From an uncultured Bifidobacteriaceae bacterium (GTDB taxonomy: Bacteria > Actinomycetota > Actinomycetes > Actinomycetales > Bifidobacteriaceae), in assembly GCA_946891915.1 (NCBI GenBank), contig CAMPNN010000043.1, positions 1 to 7,304 on the forward strand: 7,304 bases of DNA, read 5' to 3'. A program made the position numbers and the translations under genes. The notes under the pieces are model-generated. The model had not been told where the DNA came from. It searched no databases and saw only the letters and a program-made list of their open reading frames with translations. This document shows, one piece after another, positions 1 to 4,942 of this stretch; the first letter of the stretch is position 1; each line of letters begins with the position of its first letter.

Positions 1-260
1 CTCGCCAAAAAACGACAATTACTTTACACGAGCGTAAAGGAAAAAACGAAACCTCGCCAAAAAACGACAATTACTTTACACGAGCGTAAAGGAAAAAACG
101 AAACCTCGCCAAAAAACGACAATTACTTTACACGAGCGTAAAGGAAAAAACGAAACCTCACCCAAAAACGACAATTACTTTACACGAGCGTAAAGGAAAA
201 AACGAAACCTCACCCAAAAACGACAATTACTTTACAGCTGTGTAAAGGAAATAACGCTCG
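1..260. repeat. Tandem array of five 52-bp repeats, each with a palindrome
   Basis: Five consecutive units of exactly 52 bp fill 1-52, 53-104, 105-156, 157-208 and 209-260. Units 1-3 are identical. Units 4 and 5 share two substitutions near the unit start (ctcgcca becomes ctcaccc), and unit 5 also differs in its centre and tail. Every unit contains CTTTAC, six bases, GTAAAG (first copy 22-39). In units 1-4 the six bases are acgagc; in unit 5 they are agctgt, which lengthens the stem to 7 bp. The array touches the left window edge, so the true copy number is unknown. The unit length is not a multiple of three and no long reading frame crosses it. It could be an operator array, an iteron-like set or a variable-number repeat; function unknown. 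Confidence 0.95.
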
Positions 261-299
261 CAATACTACACTCAAGCAGGTCGTCGCAAAACGCCGGGA

Positions 300-313
300 A
301 TTTTCCGGAAAAT
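300..313. repeat. Perfect 14-bp palindrome
   Basis: ATTTTCCGGAAAAT is its own reverse complement. It sits between the 52-bp array and the first nested hairpin, far from any gene start. It could be a dimeric repressor site, but nothing nearby identifies a regulated promoter. Confidence 0.4.
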
Positions 314-343
314 GTGCCACAAAAACACCAAAACGCTCGCGCA

Positions 344-394
344 GCGCTTTGACCGAGCTTGAAATCAACAGGATTTCAAGCTCCTTCAAAGCGT
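344..394. repeat. Nested hairpin with 12-bp inner stem
   Basis: The inner arms GAGCTTGAAATC (355-366) and GATTTCAAGCTC (372-383) pair perfectly over 12 bp around the loop aacag. The outer arms CGCTTTGA (345-352) and TCAAAGCG (386-393) pair over 8 bp, with a flanking G-T pair and 2-nt spacers on both sides. The plan resembles the double-hairpin elements that follow directly at 395, but spacer and loop lengths differ (2/2 and 5, against 1/5 and 3). It may be a distant relative. No U-run follows, so it does not look like an ordinary intrinsic terminator. Confidence 0.7.
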
Positions 395-467
395 GATTTG
401 GCTCAATTGTGAAGCACGGTGTGCTTCACATGCCAAATCAGCCGAACGGCTACCAATAGCCGTGAGG
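395..467 (-). repeat. Double-hairpin element, copy E1 (inverted)
   Basis: Outer arms GATTTGGC (395-402) and GCCAAATC (432-439) enclose inner arms TGTGAAGCAC (408-417) and GTGCTTCACA (421-430) with loop ggt. The spacers are 5 nt (tcaat) and 1 nt (t). This is the mirror image of the forward copies, whose spacers are 1 and 5 nt and whose loop is acc or act. On the minus strand it is preceded by TCCTCACGGCTA and GCCGTTCGGCT (440-467), the same leader found before copies E4 and E5, which confirms an inverted copy. A third hairpin, ACGGCTA-ccaa-TAGCCGT, lies at 446-463 within that leader. Confidence 0.8.
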
Positions 468-481
468 AATAAGCTCGCTAC

Positions 482-585
482 GAAACTCGCGTTGGAAGTC
501 CACTGGACTTCCAACCTAAGCGAGTTTCCGCTCCGAGTTGCCTTCGCGCGCTACGCTTTAAGCGCTTCGGCAGGTCGTCGCGCAA
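482..585 (+). repeat. Double-hairpin element, copy E2, with 3' hairpin
   Basis: Outer arms AAACTCGC (483-490) and GCGAGTTT (520-527), extendable by one G-C pair, enclose inner arms TTGGAAGTCC (492-501) and GGACTTCCAA (505-514) with loop act. The spacers are g and cctaa. A shared tail follows: ctccgagttgc, then a long-loop hairpin (539-549 with 562-572; TGCC/GGCA and GCGC/GCGC paired around a 3-nt mismatch), ending in gcaggtcgtcgcgcaa (570-585). The stems differ from those of E3 and E4 but remain fully paired. It lies head to head with E1. Confidence 0.8.
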
Positions 586-748
586 ATGTTCCTGAAGCTT
601 TGCACCAGTGCTTCTGTGAACGGCGAGTATTTGCTGGTTAGTAAACTTTAGTATTAATGCTCCGCGGACGTTGAGTATTTATTGCCTAGAGAACACTAGC
701 ACTCATGCTGAGCGAAGACACGCTCGCGCGGGTAACGCGCTCGCTGCT

Positions 749-849
749 GAGCTTGCGTTGAAAGCACACCGTGCTTTCAACTTGAGCAAGCTCACGCTCC
801 GAGTTGCTTTTGCGCGCTACGCTCTGAGCGCGAAAGCAGGTCGTCGCGC
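749..849 (+). repeat. Double-hairpin element, copy E3, with 3' hairpin
   Basis: Outer arms GAGCTTGC (749-756) and GCAAGCTC (786-793) enclose inner arms TTGAAAGCAC (758-767) and GTGCTTTCAA (771-780) with loop acc and spacers g and cttga. The tail hairpin pairs 805-815 with 828-838 over 11 bp including one G-T pair, and the copy ends in gcaggtcgtcgcgc (836-849). The leader before 749 is GC-rich and differs from the leader of E4 and E5. Confidence 0.85.
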
Positions 850-861
850 ATAAAAAACAAC

Positions 862-1200
862 GGTGGGTGAATTTACTAGTGTGAGATAGGAATTGCTTGT
901 CGAGCAATATAAAAGCGGAGCGATAGTAATATCGTGTTGATGAATAACTATTTTTGCAGAAAAAGTAAATAAAAAACTAAACTTAACTATGCAACCGCTA
1001 AGTCCAAATAATGTATAAGAGCGGAGCGCTGTCCTCACGGCTAATCGCCGTTCGGCTGAGCTTGCGTTGAAAGCACACTGTGCTTTCAACTTGAGCAAGC
1101 TCACGCTCCGAGTTGCTTTCGCACGCTACGCTCTGAGTGCGAAAGCAGGTCGTCACGCTAGTAATTCCTATCTCACACAGCCACACAAGAAATCCACCAC
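862..1200. repeat. Long inverted repeat flanking a 268-bp segment
   Basis: The 16 bases at 879-894 (gtgtgagataggaatt) are the exact reverse complement of 1163-1178. Similarity continues outward imperfectly: ggtgggtgaattt at 862-874 resembles the reverse complement of about 1188-1200, ggtggtggattt. The enclosed segment, 895-1162, contains copy E4. Each arm follows the right-end motif of a double-hairpin copy (E3 and E4). This may be a remnant of an inversion or of a duplicated insertion. Confidence 0.65.
1019..1158 (+). repeat. Double-hairpin element, copy E4, with leader and 3' hairpin
   Basis: This is the most complete copy. A leader (1019-1057) contains tcctcacggctaatcgccg, with an ACGGC/GCCGT hairpin. 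Outer arms 1058-1065 and 1095-1102 and inner arms 1067-1076 and 1080-1089 follow, with loop act and spacers g and cttga. The tail hairpin TGCTTTCGCAC (1114-1124) pairs with GTGCGAAAGCA (1137-1147) over 11 bp. Compared with E3, a G-C pair has become an A-T pair by changes in both arms. The copy ends at gcaggtcgtcacgc (1145-1158). Confidence 0.85.
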
Positions 1201-1236
1201 CCAAACGCCAGCCAAAACTCGCGCCACATTAATCAA

Positions 1237-1307
1237 GAGCGTAGCGCTGTCCTCACGGCTAATCGCCATTCAGCTGAGCTTGCGTTGAAAGCACACCGTG
1301 CTTTCAA
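1237..1307 (+). repeat. Double-hairpin element, copy E5, truncated
   Basis: The 71 bp from gagcgtagcg to gctttcaa match 1019-1089 of E4 with only four differences by my count. The leader, left outer arm (1276-1283) and both inner arms (1285-1294 and 1298-1307) are present. The right outer arm, the cttga spacer and the tail hairpin are missing. Similarity stops at 1307, ten bases before the 3' end of the tRNA gene at 1318. Confidence 0.8.
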
Positions 1308-1317
1308 GATTTCATCG

Positions 1318-1390
1318 TGCCCCCGACGCGACTCGAACGCGCAACCAACGGATTAGAAGGCCGTTGCTCTATCCTTTGAGCTACAGAGGC
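1318..1390 (-). tRNA. tRNA-Arg (anticodon UCU)
   Basis: The minus strand folds into a standard 73-nt cloverleaf: acceptor GCCTCTG with CGGGGGC (two G-T pairs), D arm GCTC/GAGC with GG in its loop, anticodon loop CTTCTAA with UCU at 34-36, and T arm GCGCG-TTCGAGT-CGCGT. The discriminator base is A and CCA is not encoded. UCU reads the arginine codons AGA and AGG. The closing pair of the anticodon stem (31-39) is a C-U mismatch, while the other four pairs are sound. Loop bases and stem lengths all fit a functional tRNA. It is co-directional with the upstream permease but has its own -10 element. Confidence 0.95.
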
Positions 1391-1402
1391 AAACAAATGG
1401 CT

Positions 1403-1411
1403 ATTATACCA
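1403..1411 (-). promoter_or_regulatory. Extended -10 promoter of tRNA-Arg
   Basis: The minus strand reads TGGTATAAT, a perfect TATAAT with the TGn extension. It ends 12 bases before the first tRNA nucleotide (1390), placing transcription start about 6 nt upstream of the mature 5' end. No good -35 hexamer lies 16-18 bp further upstream, as is common for extended -10 promoters. Confidence 0.7.
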
Positions 1412-1564
1412 AAACGGCACTATCAACGCGCCATTAATCGCAAATAATACTTATTTAAGCACAATAAACTCAAGTAAAAAAAAATAAACAGATACTACTA
1501 AAACCAAATAACACAATACTAAATAACTACTGCAAAACTTAAGCAGACGGAACCTAAGCAAATA

Positions 1565-2758
1565 CTACTCAATAATACAAGCAAGCGACATAAGCACAGC
1601 AAGGAAGAACACGTTCACAATCGTGTACGTAAGCAAATAACGTCCCTTATGCTCAGGATATTGATGCGTAATACCCTTGTAGGAAATAAGCGAAGCCATA
1701 GAAGCAATAAGCGTACCCATTCCGCCAAGATTCGTACCAATAATCAGCATCTTCCACTGATCACAGAATCCAGAAAGCAAAATCGTCGTCGGCACATTGC
1801 TAATAAACTGGCTCGATGCCACAGAAACTTCCATAGGATGCGACCCAACCCACATTTGTGCAAGATCACTAAATCCTGGAACTCTGCGCATATTGCCAAT
1901 AAAAATAAAGAACATAATAAACGTAAGCGGCAACGCCCAATCAAGTACGCGGAACACGTGGCGGTCGCAAAGAAGGAAAGCCACAATCATAATCACAAGC
2001 ATAAGCCAGTCTGGAATCCAACCGCTTACGCCACACAAGCAAACAACAAAAAGCAAACTGTAAACAACCACGCGCCAACGAGTAAAACTCATGCCGTAGC
2101 CCATAACGCGAATCTCATCCGGCTGCGGACGACCATGCGAAGGAGCAAGCACGCTCTGCTCAATATCATCACTATGCAAACCAGCAAACTGATCAACCTT
2201 ACGAGACTTAAAGAACACAAACGCAAACGCAACCATAAGCACCGCAGCCGTAACCGTATACGGTGCCATAATATTCAAAAAGTCTTTAACGGACATATGC
2301 GTTAAGGCTTTTAAGTACAAGTTATGCGCATTTCCAATAGGGGTTAGCATACTGCCAACATTCGCGCCGATTGTCATAAGCGTAATTACTAAAATCGAAC
2401 GTTTTTCAGCATTCGCCATAACAAGCACGGAAAGCGCGAAAGGCACAAAAGTTACGAGAGCAACGTCGTTCGTAATCCACATTGACGAAAAGAATGTTAG
2501 CGACATAAGCACTAACACAAGCCCACGCTCAGTTCTAACATGCCTTAAAAGACGCGCACCAATCGCACGAAATACACCAATGCGCTGGAATCCACACACA
2601 ACCATCATTAAGCAGACAAGCTGTGAAATAGTATTTACGTGAATATAACCCCAGTATTGAGAATCAGGCGGCACGAAAAAACATGAAATAATTGCCAAAA
2701 TCGCCGCAACAATGAGGATTGTTTCACACTTGACCAAATTTAACAGCCAGCGCTTCAT
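1565..2758 (-). CDS. ArsB/NhaD/SLC13-type ion transporter, probable anion permease
   Basis: A 397-residue polytopic membrane protein of the ion transporter superfamily that includes ArsB, NhaD, CitM and SLC13/DASS carriers. Two family signatures are present, one per half: WITNDVALVTFVPF (94-107), followed by GANVGSMLTPIGNAHNLYL (131-149), and SQFISNVPTTILLSGF (316-331), followed by GTNLGGMGTLIASMASLISY (341-360). This matches the known inverted two-repeat fold with re-entrant substrate loops. About ten hydrophobic segments flank a polar central loop near 184-225. The start at 2758 is chosen because GGAGG lies 4 nt upstream and the -10 box at 2793-2798 lies inside the longer reading frame, which could begin at 2866. 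Substrate is not readable from sequence: dicarboxylate, arsenite or Na+/H+ exchange are all possible. No arsenic genes adjoin. It is divergent from the synthase gene at 3044. Confidence 0.85.
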   Translation of the reverse strand: MKRWLLNLVKCETILIVAAILAIISCFFVPPDSQYWGYIHVNTISQLVCLMMVVCGFQRIGVFRAIGARLLRHVRTERGLVLVLMSLTFFSSMWITNDVALVTFVPFALSVLVMANAEKRSILVITLMTIGANVGSMLTPIGNAHNLYLKALTHMSVKDFLNIMAPYTVTAAVLMVAFAFVFFKSRKVDQFAGLHSDDIEQSVLAPSHGRPQPDEIRVMGYGMSFTRWRVVVYSLLFVVCLCGVSGWIPDWLMLVIMIVAFLLCDRHVFRVLDWALPLTFIMFFIFIGNMRRVPGFSDLAQMWVGSHPMEVSVASSQFISNVPTTILLSGFCDQWKMLIIGTNLGGMGTLIASMASLISYKGITHQYPEHKGRYLLTYTIVNVFFLAVLMSLACIIE

Positions 2759-2792
2759 CTTTCCTCCGTAAGGCAGTAAACACAATGCTCCT

Positions 2793-2798
2793 ATTATA
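2793..2798 (-). promoter_or_regulatory. -10 box of the permease gene
   Basis: TATAAT on the minus strand lies 34 bp before the ATG at 2758. The implied leader is about 28 nt and contains GGAGG next to the start. The candidate -35 (2816-2821, TGTTTG) at 17-bp spacing is weak. This element supports the shorter start of the permease. Confidence 0.55.
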
Positions 2799-2966
2799 CT
2801 GGAAACCCAGTCCCACAAACAGGTTAAACTCCCGACAAAATCATTGGAATAGCAATAAATTAGCAACTATTAATAGCGAGATTTAGCCTAAAATAGCTAA
2901 CAGAAAATTCCGCCCTTTTTTGTGACACGCGCATCAGCAAAGCATGTCGCAAAAGACAGGAATAAG

Positions 2967-2972
2967 TATATT
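2967..2972 (+). promoter_or_regulatory. Possible -10 box of the synthase gene
   Basis: TATATT, or the overlapping TATTAT at 2969-2974, is the best -10 candidate in the divergent intergenic region (2759-3043). The -35 candidate at 2944-2949 (ATGTCG) is poor. Transcription from here would place the 8-bp repeats at 2994-3033 inside the leader. The rest of the intergenic region shows no clear operator. Confidence 0.3.
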
Positions 2973-2993
2973 ATGTAGAAAAGAATTTGTTGG

Positions 2994-3033
2994 CTACACA
3001 ACTAAATAGCTACACGACTACACAACTACACAA
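2994..3033 (+). repeat. Five 8-bp tandem repeats in the synthase leader
   Basis: Units read CTACACAA, CTAAATAG (degenerate), CTACACGA, CTACACAA, CTACACAA with no gaps. The tract ends 10 bp before the ATG at 3044. Eight is not a multiple of three, so slippage would change leader length and would shift frame if translation began at the upstream TTG (2987). Confidence 0.75.
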
Positions 3034-3043
3034 GAAGCGGAAT

Positions 3044-4795
3044 ATGTCTGAAACACAAGAAACAGAAAATAAAAAGATTGAACAGAAACTCGCTCGTCAA
3101 AAGCATCTTCGCGAAAACCATAAGCGCAACACTGCAGATTTAATCGTTGAATGCTTAGTAAATGAAGGCGTTGAAGTAGTTTTCGGCATTCCAGGTGAGG
3201 AAAATATTCCACTTCTTGAGGCGATTGAGCGCGACGGCCGCATTCGTTTCGTGCTTACTCGCCACGAGCAGGGCGCTGGTTTTATGGCAGCAACTTACGC
3301 TCATATTACAGGAAAGCCGGGCGTGTGCTTAGCAACTTTAGGCCCTGGTGCTCTAAATCTTACGCTTCCTGTAGCTCAAGCAAACGCAAGCACTACCCCG
3401 CTTGTAGCAATTTGCGCACAAGGTAACGTTTCTAGGCTTTATAAGGAATCTCACCAAATTATTGATTTGGTTGCGCTTTTCCAGCCGATTACGCAATGGT
3501 CTTCTATGATGCTCGCTCCAGAATCTGCACCAGAAATGGTTCGAAAAGCGTTTTCTATTGCGGGCCGCAACAGGCCTGGAGCAACCTGCCTTGTTATTCC
3601 GGAAGATATTAGCGAAATGCCGGCGCCAGCCGACGCGAAGCCACTTCCATTACCGCATCCGCTGCACATTATGCCAGCTCCGGACACTATTGAAGAAGCC
3701 GCTCAAATTATTAGTAAAGCAAAGCAGCCTATTATTTTGGCTGGAAACGGCGTTGCGCGCTCTCACGCAGAAAATCAGCTTCTTGCGTTTGCTGAGCAGC
3801 TTAACGTGCCAGTTGCAACTACTTTTGAAGGAAAGGGAGTTTTCCCAGATAATCATCCGAATGCGCTCGGAGTCGTTGGCTTTATGCATCGCGACTACGA
3901 AAACTTCGCTTTTGACACTGCTGATTTGATTATTGCAGTAGGTTTTTCGATTCAGCAGTTTGATCCGAAGAAAATCAACCCGAATATTGATAAAACTATT
4001 ATTCACATCAATACTTTTGTGGAAGATACCGACGCGCACTACCCTACTGCGCTGAATATTATGGCTAATATTGGCCAAACGCTTAAAACTCTTACAGAAG
4101 TATTAAAAACGCGCAACATTACTTTCGACGTAAGCCACCCGCGTATTCGACAACTACTTACGGAAGAATTACATTCTTGCGAAAGTGACGAAAGCATGCC
4201 AATGAAACCGCAGCGAGTAGTTTACGATATTCGCCGCGCTGTGCCTGAAGGCACGAAGGTGCTTGTAGATACGGGCGCTTTGAAAATGTGGATGGCGCGC
4301 TTGTACCCAACTATGCACCCGAATACTTGCATAATCGACAACAGTCTTTCTACTATGGCTTGGACGCTTCCTGGAGCTGTTGGAGCTTCGTTTATTCGAG
4401 ATAATTCCGGCAAAATGAACGCAAAACCTGTGCTGGCTGTGATGGGCGACGGCAGTTTTATGATGAACGTTCAAGAGATTGAAACTGCTGTGCGCGTTGG
4501 TAGTCGCATGGTGGTTCTTGTTTGGGAAGATAACGCGTACGGTTTAATTAAGTGGAAGATGGAGCTTCACGCTGGCGAGCACGAGTATGTTGATTTCCAT
4601 AATCCGGATGTGCCAAAATTGGCTGAAAGCTTTGGTGCGCGCGGACACTGCGTTAAGAAGCCGGAAGATTTGTACAATATGCTTCGTACTGCTTTGGAGC
4701 AGGAAAGCGGCGTTGACGTGATTTCTTGCCCAGTTGATTACAGCGAGAATATGAAGCTTATTGAAAAGCTTGGCGATATTGATTTTAGTAACTAA
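3044..4795 (+). CDS. Acetolactate synthase-type thiamine diphosphate enzyme
   Basis: A 583-residue cytoplasmic enzyme of the ThDP-dependent acetolactate synthase family, which condenses two pyruvates to 2-acetolactate with loss of CO2. The three-domain order is intact. The pyrimidine-binding domain has FGIPGEENIPLLEA (47-60) and catalytic Glu75 in RHEQGAGFMAA. The central domain follows at about 210-355. The pyrophosphate-binding domain has GDG (468-470), MMNVQEIETAVR, Asn497 and AYGLIKW. The ending PVDYSENMKL resembles catabolic AlsS-type proteins. No regulatory small subunit (ilvN) follows, unlike typical biosynthetic ilvB loci. A polar extension of about 28 residues precedes the conserved core. 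The ATG at 3044 is preferred over the upstream TTG at 2987 because the extra residues are repeat-encoded, although the ribosome site (aagcgga) is weak. Related family functions such as sulfoacetaldehyde or glyoxylate chemistry cannot be excluded. Confidence 0.85.
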   Translation: MSETQETENKKIEQKLARQKHLRENHKRNTADLIVECLVNEGVEVVFGIPGEENIPLLEAIERDGRIRFVLTRHEQGAGFMAATYAHITGKPGVCLATLGPGALNLTLPVAQANASTTPLVAICAQGNVSRLYKESHQIIDLVALFQPITQWSSMMLAPESAPEMVRKAFSIAGRNRPGATCLVIPEDISEMPAPADAKPLPLPHPLHIMPAPDTIEEAAQIISKAKQPIILAGNGVARSHAENQLLAFAEQLNVPVATTFEGKGVFPDNHPNALGVVGFMHRDYENFAFDTADLIIAVGFSIQQFDPKKINPNIDKTIIHINTFVEDTDAHYPTALNIMANIGQTLKTLTEVLKTRNITFDVSHPRIRQLLTEELHSCESDESMPMKPQRVVYDIRRAVPEGTKVLVDTGALKMWMARLYPTMHPNTCIIDNSLSTMAWTLPGAVGASFIRDNSGKMNAKPVLAVMGDGSFMMNVQEIETAVRVGSRMVVLVWEDNAYGLIKWKMELHAGEHEYVDFHNPDVPKLAESFGARGHCVKKPEDLYNMLRTALEQESGVDVISCPVDYSENMKLIEKLGDIDFSN

Positions 4796-4843
4796 AGTAT
4801 ATTTATGCTGAAAATATACGCATTAATTTATACGTATTAAATA

Positions 4844-4897
4844 TAAATACGACCGAGAAAGTTTATGAACAACCATAAACAAACCCGGTCGTATTTA
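4844..4897. terminator. Bidirectional terminator, nested hairpin
   Basis: Between two convergent genes, TAAATACGACCG (4844-4855) pairs perfectly with CGGTCGTATTTA (4886-4897) over 12 bp. Inside lies a second 7-bp stem, GTTTATG (4861-4867) with CATAAAC (4874-4880), and a 6-nt loop. T-rich sequence follows on the plus strand and a TTTATATTTAA stretch on the minus strand, so it can serve both the synthase and the nucleoside hydrolase operon. A further AT-only hairpin, GTATATTT (4797-4804) with AAATATAC (4812-4819), starts just after the synthase stop codon. Confidence 0.8.
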
Positions 4898-4942
4898 AAT
4901 TTTATTTCAATATAGAAAGCATGTTGGTAAAAACAAATTTTG

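Larger units (their letters stand above)
261..1317. other. Gene-free, repeat-rich stretch between the tandem array and tRNA-Arg
   Basis: No open frame here looks like a real gene. Those present are under about 95 codons, overlap on both strands, lack clear Shine-Dalgarno sites and resemble each other only because the DNA is repeated. The stretch is made of palindromic elements listed separately, plus fragments. A lone end piece, gcaggtcgtcgc, lies at 276-287 and matches the right ends of the elements at 570, 836 and 1145. A perfect 14-bp palindrome lies at 300-313. A degenerate hairpin, GAAGC to GCTTC, lies at 594-614. AT-rich linkers at 586-700 and 909-1015 show nothing recognisable. Overall this resembles an accumulation of REP- or MITE-like intergenic repeats, or a structured non-coding locus. 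Confidence 0.75.

Noticed and set aside
1..260. CRISPR array
   Set aside because: The 52-bp units are directly adjacent with no unique spacers, and no cas genes are present.
393..641. Small protein genes on the plus strand (393-641, 671-853, 1067-1288)
   Set aside because: No Shine-Dalgarno sites. They overlap palindromic repeats, and their resemblance to each other follows from the DNA repeats. The synonymous pattern is reported as a finding, not called as a gene.
686..1204. Small minus-strand frames (686-907, 817-1104, 998-1204)
   Set aside because: Overlapping antisense frames over the same repeats, with no family features or start signals.
1285..1307. Terminator of tRNA-Arg formed by the E5 inner hairpin
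   Set aside because: The 10-bp stem lies in the right place, but no T-run follows it on the minus strand, so it is kept only as part of the repeat.
1440..1564. Intrinsic terminator after the permease
   Set aside because: A run of nine T occurs on the minus strand (about 1476-1484), but no GC-rich stem precedes it.
1649..2305. 218-codon plus-strand frame opposite the permease
   Set aside because: Highly basic, low-complexity translation rich in His, Asn, Lys and Arg. It is the shadow of the membrane protein on the other strand.
2759..2866. Longer permease start at 2866
   Set aside because: The added 36 residues span the -10 box and the Shine-Dalgarno sequence. The ATG at 2758 has GGAGG 4 nt upstream.
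2987..3043. Upstream TTG start of the synthase
   Set aside because: The extra 19 residues are encoded by the 8-bp repeats and have no family similarity; the ATG at 3044 is simpler. Not fully excluded because its ribosome site is weak.
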